Origin: Crocodylus rhombifer
Taxonomy: Eukaryota; Chordata; Crocodylia; Crocodylidae
Reading direction: 5' to 3'
DNA: 64,000 nt
NCBI GenBank assembly: GCA_038503035.1
Contig: JAVSML010020428.1
Span: 240,682 to 304,681, forward strand
Shown: positions 23,020-34,089 of the stretch, piece after piece
Position numbering within the stretch: the stretch's first letter is position 1
How the letters are laid out: every line of letters starts with the position of its first letter
Notes under the pieces: model-generated
Seen by the model: the letters and a program-made list of their open reading frames with translations, nothing else
Database searches by the model: none
Told to the model about the DNA's origin: nothing
Program-made: the position numbers and the translations under genes

Positions 23020-24984
23020 CTACTCAACTCATCCCCCCTGAGGACTAAAAGGGGGGTGTGCAACCAGTGGAAGGGAGGAGCTATCACCAAGGAGGAGTAC
23101 TCCTCCTCAGCCTGTGAGTGTAGGAGGGCCATTAGGAAGGCCAAGGCAGAGCTGGAACTCAGGCTAGCGTCCAGGATTAAGGACAACAAAAAGTCTTTTT
23201 TCAAGTACATTGGGAACAAGAAGAAGGCACCAGGCAATGTAGGCCCCCTGCAAGACGCAAACGGTAATCTTGTGGCTATGCCAGACAAGAAAGCTGATAT
23301 TTTTAACAGTTTCTTTGCCTCTGTTTTCTTGAACAGGGACCAGGATATCCCACCTACCAGAGATAGGGACAATCTCGGGGATAGCTCTGTCAGGCCTTCA
23401 GTCAGTGCAGATGTAGTTAGGGATCTTCTGGAAGGGCTAGACATTTTTAAATCTGCAGGTCCAGATGCCCTCCACCCAAGAGTATTGAGGGAGCTGACAG
23501 GGGTCATCATGGAGCCCTTAGCCCAGCTGTACGAGCATTCGTGGTCATCTGGCCAGGTGCTGGGGGATTGGAAACTGGCTAACATGGTCCCAATTTTCAA
23601 GAAAGGGAGGAAGGAGGACCCAAGTAACTATAGGCCTGTAAGTCTCACCTTGGTGCTCGGGAAGGTCTTGGAGAGAATCATCAAGGAGCACATCTGTGGG
23701 GGGCCAGCAGGGGAGATCATGCTCAGGGGCAATCAGCATGGGTTCATCAAAGGCAGGTCCTGTCCGACCAACCTGATTGCCTTTTATGACCAAGTGACTA
23801 AATCCTTGGGTGATGGTGTTGCCGTGGACGTAGTCTTTCTAGACTTTAAGAAGGCCTTTGACACTGTCTCTCACCCCATCCTCATCAATAAATTAAGGGA
23901 CTGCAGCACTGATGGCTGCACAGTTGGTTGGGTAAAAAATTGGCTGATGGGGCACACCCAGAGAGTAGTGGTGGACGGGTTGTACTCAAACTGGCGAAAT
24001 GTGAGTAGTGGGGTACCCCAGGGCTTGGTCCTTGGGCCCTCACTGTTTAACATCTTCATCAGCAACTTGGACGAGGAGGTGGAAAGCACGCTGTCCAAGT
24101 TTGCGGATGACACTAAGATGTGGGGCAAGGTGGACACACTTGAAGGGAGAGAGAGGCTGCAAACAGATTTAGACTACAGAAGTGGGCAGACAAGAATAGG
24201 ATGGGGTTCAATGTAGACAAATGCAGGTTGCTGCCCCTTGGGAGAAGGAATCCAAAGCATACATACAGGCTGGGGAGTTCCCCTCTTGAAAGCACAGAGG
24301 TGGAAAGGGAGTCAATCATTATTGACTCCAAGATGAACATGAGCCGCCAATGCCAGACTGCAGCCAGCAAGGCCAGCCATACCTTGTCATGCATCCAAAG
24401 GTGCATCTCAAGCCAGTCCAGAGAGGTGATGCTCCCCCTCTATGGGACACTGGTCAGGCCGCAGTTGGAGTACTACATCCAGTACTGGGTGCTGCACTTC
24501 AAAAGGAATGTGGCCAGCCTAGAGAGGGGTCAGAGGGCCACCAGCTTGGTGAGGGGGCAGCAGGACAGAACCTACAAGGAGAGACTGAGGGACCTGAACC
24601 TGTTTAGCCTCAGCAAGAGGAGGCTGAGAGGGGACCTGGTGGCTGCCGACAAACTCATCAGGGGAGATCAACAGCAGATAGGTAGAGCCCTTTTCTCCCC
24701 AGCACCACCTGGGGTGATGAGGAACAATGGTAACAAGCTGATGGAGAACAGGTTTAGGTTAGAGATCAGAAGGCAATATTTTACAATTAGGGTGGCCAAA
24801 ATCTGGAACCAACTTCCCAGGGAAGTGGTCCATGCCCCTACCTTGGGCAAATTCAAGAGGAGGTTGGATGATCACCTGTCTGGGGTCTTGTGAACCCAGC
24901 ATTCATTCCTGCCTATGGCATGGAGTTAGGCTAGATGATCTGTTCAGGTCTCCCCTGACCCTAGCTACTATGAAACTATGAAAC
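23020..24984 (+). mobile_element. CR1 LINE with nearly intact RT domain
   Basis: One open frame covers the linker and RT (stop at 24214-24216). Landmarks: [131 protein letters not shown], and the catalytic [10 protein letters not shown] with both Asp. A single frameshift near 24172 (DLDYRSG where the family has DLDRLQ) shifts into the C-terminal frame (24201-24893: [38 protein letters not shown]). The 3' tail ends in repeated actatgaa at 24965-24984. It lacks the endonuclease (5'-truncated). Confidence 0.92.
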
Positions 24985-25622
24985 TGTGCTGCCCGGTGCA
25001 GTAGTCTGAGAACTGACCTTCTCTGTGGTGAAAAAACCATTAAGCACTTCAGTCTTTTCTGCATCCTCTTCCACAAGGTTGCCCACCTCGTTTAGTAAGG
25101 GACCCACACTTCCCTGATCTTCCTCTTGCTACTGACATACTTGTAGAAGCCCTTCTTATTATCCTTCACATCCCTTGCTAGCAGCAACTCCAATTGTAGC
25201 ATCCTTGCATGCTTGAGCAATGCTCTTATACTCGTCCCTAGTTATTTGTCCAAGTTTCCACTTCTTATAAGCTTCCTTTTTGTGATTTAGTTTACTGAAG
25301 AGTTCCCTGCTAAGCCAAGCTGGTCTGTCATACCAGCTAGTCTTCCTGCAAATTGAGATGGTTTATTTCTGAACTCTCAGTAAGGCTTCTTTAAAATACA
25401 GCTAGCTCTCCTGGACTCCTCTCTGCCTCAGACTGGCTTCCCAGGGGATGAGTTCCCTGAGCGACTCAAAGTCTGCTTTTCTGAAATCCAGGGTCCTCAC
25501 TCTGCTGCTCTCCATCCTTCCTTTCCTCAGGATCCTGAACTCAATCATCTCCTGGTCACTGATGCCCAAGTTGCCATCCACTACTACATTCCTCACCAAT
25601 TCACACCACACTCTTGCTACCT
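24985..25622 (-). mobile_element. CR1 LINE fragment, 5'-side half of the interrupted host copy
   Basis: Continues the CR1 cut at 22216. The join tctgctcac / tgtgctgcccgg reproduces the uninterrupted order seen at 11925-11950. Upstream text includes the linker and [12 protein letters not shown]. It ends near 25622. Confidence 0.8.
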
Positions 25623-26475
25623 AGAAAGAATTGAAGAGGATATCAGATATGAAACTAGAAGTTATAACCAAATGATTCCCACTTTCCTCATCACCCTTCA
25701 TCAGAGCACTTATCTTCCAGGAATAAGGCCTGGTATAGGTACTGTGATAAAAGGGGATAATGTATTATTAGTGTAAGGGTCCACACATGGCAGTCTCTGT
25801 CTTAGGGTTACTACACAGAAGAACCATAATGCCTGAAGATCCCCTTTAAAGCATCAAAAACTGTGACTAGGTTTGGTTCTACAGATATTTTTGGATAATT
25901 GGAGCATGAAAAGCTTACTAGGCAGGCTCTTGTATCTCTTAGGCCCCTGGCAGATGTCCAAGCAGGATACATGATTGTGGGATCCAGTATCAGATAACAT
26001 CATGTTTTACAGTTAGTGCAGAGGGAGTATGGGATCACAAGGCTGGGTTCCCTTTGCACCAGCAAGTAGCAAACTCCTATGCATGGGAGCCCCATCAGCC
26101 AATGGGACTCCCAGCTGCTGGACCACACCTTGCGGCTGGGAGTCCTAGCTCGGCTATGTTTTCAATTATTGGCATGATAGATAGGAACCAGTCACAAAAT
26201 TATTACACATTTTTTGTGTAATAACTTTGTGGCATATTCCTTGTTTTATCACACCATTAATTGCTTTAATGTGTGGCCATGTAAAAACTCAAGATAAGAT
26301 TAACTCTTTAATCACATCTTAAATGTAATGAGTGCCCTGGGCCACAGATTGTGAAGGATGTGTCCCAGAAGATCAATTGTGTAAATTTGAGAAAAATGTC
26401 CATGCACAAGTTAAAATCAAAGACTTCTACTATGCCTACTCAGAGATGTCATGTCCTTGGGCACCCAGGGTTTGG
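25623..26475. other. Intron sequence, mostly unassigned
   Basis: No coding signal. The stretch 26160-26300 has attaattgctttaatgtg words reminiscent of family B but no clear ends. Confidence 0.3.
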
Positions 26476-26479
26476 TGTA

Positions 26480-26575
26480 AGGGAGAGGGTGTTGTCAGGA
26501 CCCCTAGGATTTGACCTTGCATCTTTAAAACAATGGGCAAAAGTCTAAGCCATTGTACCACTAGGCAGCAGAACA
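26480..26575 (-). mobile_element. tRNA-derived SINE fragment (probable)
   Basis: The minus strand has TGCCTAGTGGTACAATGGC (plus 26549-26567) as an A-box-like start and GGTCAAATCCT (plus 26505-26515) as a B-box-like element 34 bases later. The layout resembles the fragment at 14215-14345. Confidence 0.5.
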
Positions 26576-26928
26576 AATACCAGCCCTAGCTCAGCATGGG
26601 TCCTCCCATGAGGTTCCCAGTGCACAAACAGCTTTTAACTCTGGCCTTCATAGTCACTAGGATTGTTCATGATGAGGACATGAAAATAGAAAATTAAAAC
26701 TTGGATGAAGCAGAGCAGTTTACAAAGTCAAGTGTGTTTTGGGTTTTCTATTTAGAGGAGCATTTTAATGGTTCTTGCATTAACGAATTTTCAGGCATCA
26801 CTCAATAAGTGTAAACAGAAAGAAATGATTACAATATCATATGGAATTATTACATTTTGATATTACAATATGGTGGTGAATACCCTAACTCAAATTTGTA
26901 GACTGTCAGTGGTATTAGCAAACATGCA

Positions 26929-29575
26929 TATTTTCATAGTTTCTAGGGTTGGAAGGGACCTGAGTAGATCATCTCGTCCGACCCCCTGCCATGGCAGGAA
27001 AGAGTACTGGGGTCAATCAACCCCAGCAAGGTGTTCATCTAACCTCCTCTTAAAGACCCCCAGGGTAGGAGCCAGCACCTCTTCTCTTGGAAGTTGGTTC
27101 CAGATCCTAGCCGCCCTGACCATGAAGTAGCGCCTCCTGATATCTAGCCTAAACCTACCCTCTGCCAGCTTGTGACCGTTATTCCTGGTCGCTCCTGGTA
27201 GTGCTTGGGGGAACAGGGACTTCCCCAGTGCCTGCTGGTCCCCCCTGTCTTGTTTGTAACAGGCCACTAGATCCTGAAACTGGGGGACTTTGGTTCAGGT
27301 CCTGTAGCCTCTCCTTATAAGGCCTGCCTTGCTGCCCCCTGATCATGCGAGTGGCCTCCTCTGGACTCTCTCCATGTTGTCCACATCCCTCTTGAAGTGC
27401 AGCGCCCAGAACTGGACGCAGTACTCCAGCTGCAGCCTGACCAGTGCTGCATAGAGGGGGAGGATCACGTCCTCGGACCTGCTTGAGATGCTTCTGTGGA
27501 TGCACAACAAGGTACAGTTGGCCTTCCTGACTGCATCCCCACATTGCCGGCCCATGATGACTCCAAGATCCTTTTCCCTCTCTGTACTGACAAGAATGGA
27601 GTTCCCCAACCTGTAGGTATGATGCCAGTTGTTCTTCCCCAGGTGCAGCACTTTGCACTTGTCTGTGTTGAATCCCATCCTATTCTCATCCGTCCACCAC
27701 TGTAACCTGTCTAGGTCTGATTGCAGCCTATTCCTCCCTTCTAGCATGCCCACATCCCCCCACATCTTAGTGTCATCAGCAAATTTGAACAGGGTGTTTT
27801 TTACCCCCTCGTCCAAGTCACTGATGAAGATGTTGAGCAGTGTCGGCCTGAGGACTGAGCCCTGGGGGACCCCACTGCCCACATCCCTCCAGGTTGAAAA
27901 TGACCCTTCCACCACCACTCTCTGGGTGCGGCCCTCCAGCCAGTTGGCGACCCATTTGACTGTGTGGGTGTCGACACCAAAGTCCCCCGTTTCTTAATGA
28001 GAACAGGGTGAGAGACAGTGTCGAAGGCCTTCCGAAAGTCCAGGAAGACTACATCCACTGCTACCCCTGCATCTAAGGATTTGGTGATCTGGTCATAGAA
28101 GGCCACCAGATTGATCTGACAAGACCTGCCCCTAATGAACCCATGTTGGTTGCCCCTAAGCATTATCTCCCCTGCTGGCCCCTCGTGGATATGCGCCAGA
28201 ATAATTTTCTCAAAAGGCTAGCACAGGATCGAGGTAAGACTAACTGGCCTATAGTTTCCCCAGTCCTCCTTCTTCCCCTTTTTGAAGATGGGAACCACGT
28301 TGGCCCTCTTCCAGTCCTCTGGCACCACACCAGAGCACCACAAGTGCTCGTACAGCTGTGCCAGGGGTCCTGCAATGACCTCAGCTAATTCCCTCAGCAC
28401 TCTGGGGTGGAGATCATCCGGACCAGCTGACTTGAATTCATCCAGTCCCTCCAGAAGTTCCCTAACTAGTTCCTCACTAACCTTTGGCCTAGGTGTGCCT
28501 CCCCTGGGGCCCAGCGGGGGGATGACTGTTCCAGTCCCTGCTTAGGAAAATGGAGTTAAAGAAATTGTTAAATATGTTGGCTTTGTCATCTGGTGTGACG
28601 ACCAAATTTCCTAACATGTCCTGCAAGGGCCCCACGTTACCTGGAACCTTCTTTTTACCCCATATGTATTTAAAAAAGGACTTCTTGTTATCCTTAATCC
28701 GGGAAGCTAGTCCCAGTTCCATCTCTGCCTTGACCTTCCTGACCATCCCCCTGCGTCCCCGAGTAACTGCAGTATAGTCATCTCTGGTGATAGCCCCTCC
28801 TTTCCATTGGGTGTGCACCTCCCTTTTAGCTAGGAAACATTTCCAGATGCTTTTGGTGAGCCATGGGGGCTTTTGCACCATCCTGTTCGATTTGATCCGT
28901 GTTGGGATTACCTCCCTTTGCATTTGGAGGATCGTTTCCTTAAGGAGCGACCACTCTCCTTGGACACCTGGCTCCCCTCCCCTCTGGGAGCTCAGTGCTT
29001 CCCCAACTATTCTCCTTAGCTCATTGAAGTCCACCCTTCTGAAATCTAGGGCTGCTGCCTTGCTGCAAGCCTTTGCCACCCTGCACTGGATGATGAATTC
29101 CAGCAGGCGATGATCACTGTCACTGAGATGGTCGAGCACCCGCACCCCCTCACCAGGTTGTCTTCCGTGGCCAGCACCACGTCCAACAAGGCGTCTCCCC
29201 TGGTGGGGCTGTGCACCTCCTGGGTTAGATGGAGGTCCTGCACTCTGGCTAAGAACCTACGTAAGCGGTTAGATCTGGCTGACTGCTCTTCCCAGCAGAT
29301 ATCCGGGAAGTTCAGGTCCCCCATGACTACCACATCCTTTGACTTCACTACCTCTGTGAGCTGACCTAAGAATTCCTGGTCTAGCTCTTCCCCTTGGTTG
29401 GGAGGTCTGTAGTAGACCCCCCACTGTTGTTTCTTTCCCCTCCACTGCCTTGTATTCTAACCCAAAGCACTTCAGAGTGCCCTTCCTCTGATTCTTTGTT
29501 AATTGACAAGGATGGGTATTCCTCCTTTACACTCCTCCTGTTAGCATTAAGTGCTGACATACATGTAGATCCCAT
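26929..29575 (-). mobile_element. CR1 LINE, most of ORF2 plus 3' end
   Basis: About 2.6 kb in minus orientation. The 3' tail is at 26929-27000. Going upstream: [46 protein letters not shown] (both catalytic Asp present), [70 protein letters not shown], and a 218-residue open frame (28489-29145) with PPWLTKSIWKCFLAKREVHT. The endonuclease block follows (29348-29046: VVMGDLNFPDICWEEQSARS) and a broken endonuclease N-terminus to about 29575. Frameshifts near 27270, 27800 and 28200. Confidence 0.9.
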
Positions 29576-29960
29576 AGGTCAACATACGGGCTAAGGGAAG
29601 AACTCAGTGTGTGAAATTCTGTTTCCCTTTAGCAAATGGGAGTAAAAACATACCCTGGTTTCCCAGAACAGGGACTGCTTAACATCAGTGAAGAAGGCTC
29701 TCTAGAGATTACCACAACAATCCTCTTCATGAGCCTGGCTCTGCTTGGAGGAGACATTTTACATGGGCATAACTTCAGTTTTGAAAATGTGTTTTGAATT
29801 CTGAAGAAGTTTCTGATTTCCCCAGGAGCCCAGGAGGTTAATCTGTCTTGGGAGCCATCCCTCAGCCAAGCTCCATGTGGGTCTGTTTCAACAGGGCTTT
29901 CTGGAAATTCATTTCCCAACAAGAACATGTTGGGAGATGTTAATGGTGGTTCTTCTATAT

Positions 29961-31439
29961 CAGGGGTGGGCAGTTGTTTTGGGTGGAGGGTTAACGAGGT
30001 TTTGTGAGCTGTTGAGGGCTGCATGGGTAGCCCCGCCCCTTGAGAGATGCCCCACTCCCTGGACACCACCTTCGGACCAAAAGTCCCTCCCCTTGTCCCC
30101 TGGAAATACTCCTTTTGGGAGGGAAGTTGCCATCTTGGAACCAGAAAAAAACAAATCATACATGAAAAGTCAAACACCTACTATAACATATTTTAATTTT
30201 ATTACGAAAATATTTTTGTCATGATTTGTGCTTATGTACTGTATATCAAGGTGATTGCATAATAACTCAAAAATAAATTCTTACTCTTTTATATTGTGGG
30301 GGGTGGTTGTGTGGGGAGGTGTATGGTGGGTGTGTGCGTGTTTATGGTGGGGAGGTGTATGGTGGGCATGTTTGTGGTGGGGGGTGGGGATGTTTATGGT
30401 GGGGGTGGGAACTATGGGTGATTTTGTGAGAGGGTGGGGCTGTGTCTGGGGGGCATAGGGTATGTTCGGAGGTTGTGTGGCATTTGTGGGGTGTGGGGGT
30501 GTGGCTCTGCAACACACTGTCCTCTCCTGCAGTCAATGTAGGCAACCCTGCTGGGGGGGGACTCCCCCACACACACTCTCCCCATGGCACATCTGTGTGC
30601 ACCTGTGTCTATGTGTGTGGTGTGAGGGAGGGAGGGTGGGAGGGGTATGGGGACCCCCCACACACATTCTCCCCATGGCACAGCAGCAGGTTGGGACACT
30701 GGTGCCTGGCTCCAGCCAGTGCTGCACATCACAGTGAGGAGCACAGCCTCCGTCAGCCTGTTTGCTTCTCCAGTACTTCTTGCATTTGTGAAGCACAGGA
30801 GGGAAGCCCCAGGTACTGGAGCTAGGTGTTTTCCCTGTGTCAGCCCACTCCAGTACCTGGGGCTTCCCTCCTGTGCCCCACGAGTGTGGGGAGCACCAGG
30901 AAAACAAATATCCTGGCAGAGGCTGCACTCCTCACAGTGCTGTCTGGAGCCAGGAGCCAGGCAGCAGTGCTGAGCAGACCTCCATCCCTCCTCTCTCATG
31001 CTCCTGCTGCCCACACTGCCTCCCAGGGTTCTCACACACACACCCCGCACCACACCGATATATGTCCACCCAAGCTCCATACTGCTGCTGCCCGCGGATG
31101 CAGACTTTACATTGCAGCCATCACCAGCCCCACAATCTGTGCTCCTGCCCATCTGCAGCCCTGCACACCCCTCGCTTCCCTACCTGCTGCACAGAGGGAG
31201 CGGGACACTGGGGAAGGCTGCACCAGCAGCCCTATGAGTGCTAGCAGGGCTGGCTCTTTTGCCCATGAGGGTGAGAGGAGGCATAATAAAATATGTTAGG
31301 GACAGGTGTAGGTGCCTCACTCCCACCCTCATGGGTGGAAAGGCTGGATGGGGAACAATTCCTTGAGAGGTGCTGCAGGCTGGGTGAAAGTGTCTGGTGG
31401 GCCGGATGCAGCCCGCAGGCCGTATTTTGCCCACCCCTG
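29961..31439. mobile_element. Complete hAT-type nonautonomous transposon with 8-bp target duplication
   Basis: The element is 1,479 bp. Left end CAGGGGTGGGCAG and right end TTTGCCCACCCCTG form terminal inverted repeats (12 bp exact core CAGGGGTGGGCA). The flanks carry the identical octamer TTCTATAT at 29953-29960 and 31440-31447. CAGGG-type ends plus an 8-bp duplication are diagnostic of hAT transposition. There is no transposase frame; long frames inside (for example minus 30412-31152) are byproducts of G/T- and C-rich composition. The G/T minisatellite at 30296-30500 is shared with the copy at 7082. Confidence 0.93.
30296..30500. repeat. G/T-rich minisatellite inside hAT copy 2
   Basis: Imperfect repeats of ggtgtatggtgggtgtg / ggtggggatgtttatggt. 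It lies at the same position in the element as the array in copy 1, but with different unit order and length. Confidence 0.75.
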
Positions 31440-31447
31440 TTCTATAT

Positions 31448-32127
31448 ACAGCAGGAAATGCACAGGATGACTGGAAGCTGTACTGCCCTCTGCTCTGGAG
31501 TCAGACAGAGACTCTTGAATGCTTAGTAGTGTGGAGATGGTGATGTTGCTATGACAGACAAAGAGATACATGAAAAGTAAGAATTGTTATGAGTCTTATC
31601 TTTTATTGGATCAGCTGTATGGCTGGTATAGAAAAAAGCTATACCTGACTGCACAGTCAGTTTAAGTCAGAGCCACAAGGAATCACGCATCAAAACAGCA
31701 GCTGCAAGTGGATGAATTTGCCTCCTTCTCTGTTTCCAGTCCTAGCACTGGACTTCTGTTGAGTAGTCCTAGCATTATTCAGTCTCTTCATAGGTCATGC
31801 AAGAGTTCAGATATGCTTCTTTCTAGCCATAATGCCTGCGATTCTGTGAGAGTGGGAAATCTTATTAAATCTTTCCACCCAAATTCTGTCTGCCTTGGAA
31901 ATCAGCAGAATTGTTCTGGCATTAAAATTCAGAAGGTATTCAACACCCCTTGACAGAAACCCTGCTTTCCACCACAGGTTCCTCCTTCTGCTTACACGCT
32001 GATTCCCACTGTCAAACATTTGTGCCCCCTTCTGTCATACAAACTTAATTGTATGGGTTTCGTTTCATGTAAATGTTTGTGATGCACCAAACACAGCTTC
32101 ATGCCTTTTCTACTGATTAAAGAATTA
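31448..32127. other. Intron sequence, nothing firmly recognised
   Basis: 31590-31640 (cttatcttttattggatc) loosely resembles the repeat at 55380-55420. The rest shows no ends or coding signal. Confidence 0.3.
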
Positions 32128-32132
32128 AACAG

Positions 32133-32590
32133 TGTAGCAGGGCACTAACCCCAAGTACCCCAGAAGGCAGAACAAGGTCGTGGAGAACCTAAGCGCCAGT
32201 GAGGCTCGGGGTGAGCAAGAAGCCCCAGGGAAAGGGCAGCGAGAAGCCCCAGAGAGAGAGGGGCAGCGACCGTTGGAGCACTGTGAGGGGCAGTGTGAGG
32301 TGGGACTCCAGAGAGCCCAAGCAAAACAAGACTGTGAAGGGACAGAGCGTCAACAGGACGTGGAGCAAGGCAGGGCTGTAGAGCACCCAAGTGCCAGGGA
32401 GACCGAGGCAGGTCCAGCACATAGCAGGAAACCATAGCCAAGGGAATGAAGGGCAGCTTCCCTACAATAAATACATAGCTTCAAAGACGTGGCAGGCGAG
32501 ATTCTGAGGGTGCTTAGAGAACGCTTGGCACAGTACTAAAGACAGTCCCTAGGGGAGTGCACGGCAACCCTAGGACTCCATCCTGCTACA
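32133..32590. mobile_element. Solo LTR with 5-bp target duplication
   Basis: A 458-bp unit begins TGTAGCAGG and ends CCTGCTACA (perfect 9-bp inverted ends, TG...CA). It is flanked by AACAG on both sides (32128-32132 and 32591-32595). It contains an AATAAA polyadenylation signal at 32466-32471. This is the structure of a solitary LTR left after recombination between two LTRs. A 5-bp duplication fits Ty3/gypsy or some endogenous retroviruses; the strand with AATAAA is +. No internal retroviral sequence is present. Confidence 0.85.
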
Positions 32591-32595
32591 AACAG

Positions 32596-34089
32596 GATAA
32601 ACCAGAGCGAGCATAACAAGAAGTCTTTTTGCCTGTGGCCGTGGCCACCGATATTGTGCCCCTCTAACTTAGTCAGTGGCGGGGTGGGGGTGTCCTGCTC
32701 ACCCAAGCAGCCCTTGACTGATCACATGATTTTTGCCATTTTCCAGCTCTCCGGGTTCTTTGTAAACATGAATTGCGTCTTGCAGTCTCATGACACCCAC
32801 TTTTTAGAACCCTGTGAAATAGGTAAGAAATACGTATGGATCAAATTGGGAACTTGGCAGCTGAATAATAATACCGAACCATTTGCAAAAGGAAATGACA
32901 GAATGTTCCAGTCCAGTTAATAGTTCAAGAGAAATTTACAAAGGTCAGGTAGAACTGCCTGAGCTGGAATACAGCCAGGCATTGGACTTTGCACCCTGAT
33001 TGTTCCCTAAATTTAATTTCAGACCTGAATATGGCAACCATGTATTTTCCAGAATGATTGTCTCCAGTCCTTGGGCACATCCACACATGCAGGCATCCTG
33101 ACCCTGCCCAGCTCATCCCATATCTTCTGCCAGGGGGAAATAGAAGCTGGGGCCAGCACTTGTTCTGGCCCCACCTGTATAAAAACCTTCCCTATTCTGG
33201 CCCTGGCAATATAAAAGCTGCCCTGGTGAGAAGCTCAGGGCTACTTGCCCTCTGGAGCTTCTGAGGCCCAGTCAGTTGGTATCTGGGGACACTAGCCTCT
33301 TGTGCCAGCTGGACTGATGAAGCAGCCCTAACCTACAGTGGCCCCTGTACCCTCTACCCACTGCAACAGTCTAGTAGTGGGGGCTGCTGCCTAGCTGTGA
33401 TCTGCTGCCACCTGTGAGAGTATCTGCCCCCTTGGACCTGCAACCCCATGGCTACATGCCTGCCACCCCCAGATGGGTACTATATGGCTGCCTAAGCTGT
33501 GGTCTGGACACTGTAGCAGAGCCTCCTGCACTTCAAGGCCAGCTGCCAGTGGGCCATGGCTGCACAGTTGGCCATCGGGTGACACTACTCTCATGTCTTC
33601 TGGTGCCCCCATTCTGCCATCTGGGCAGCTATCACCCAGAATATGTGCTCCTTGTGGTGGCCCACTTTGAACTGTCAAAGTGTCTCCTCTTGGCCCCAAA
33701 TGGCCAAGAGGTTAGCCACCTCATCTGCCCTCCATCTGAATCCCCAGTGCTCCCTGGACAGCGTTCTCTATCCGAGTCTCTCCACTTGTCTCACCAGCAG
33801 AAATTGTGGTGTTCCCTGTTTAAAAATTGCGAATTCTCTGATAAGAAATCCAAATTCTCTCATTAAAATATCTAAAATCCATGTTCTTTCACTATTAAAA
33901 TGAAACACCCCCATATATAGAAAGAGCAGTTGGGCAATGTTTTATTGACAAGTTTAAAGCAAATTGGAAGCCTACCAGTGCCTCTATCATCATAATAAAA
34001 TGGACTCTACATATCTATAAACTTTGGCATTTACTTTTGGGTTTTTTGTCTTAGAAAAATCAGAGCTTCCCCTGCCTGCTTCACTCACT
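32596..34089. other. Intron sequence with possible family B-like fragment
   Basis: Around 33066-33100 (gggcacatccacacatgcagg) looks like a family B end and is followed by G/C-rich filler, but no partner end was found. Otherwise unassigned. Confidence 0.3.

Noticed and set aside
23007..23600. 197-residue minus-strand frame
   Set aside because: Antisense shadow of the well-preserved CR1 RT on the plus strand.
30412..31152. 246-residue open frame on the minus strand
   Set aside because: It lies wholly inside the nonautonomous hAT element, in C-rich and minisatellite sequence; overlapping frames on both strands are equally long and have no family resemblance.
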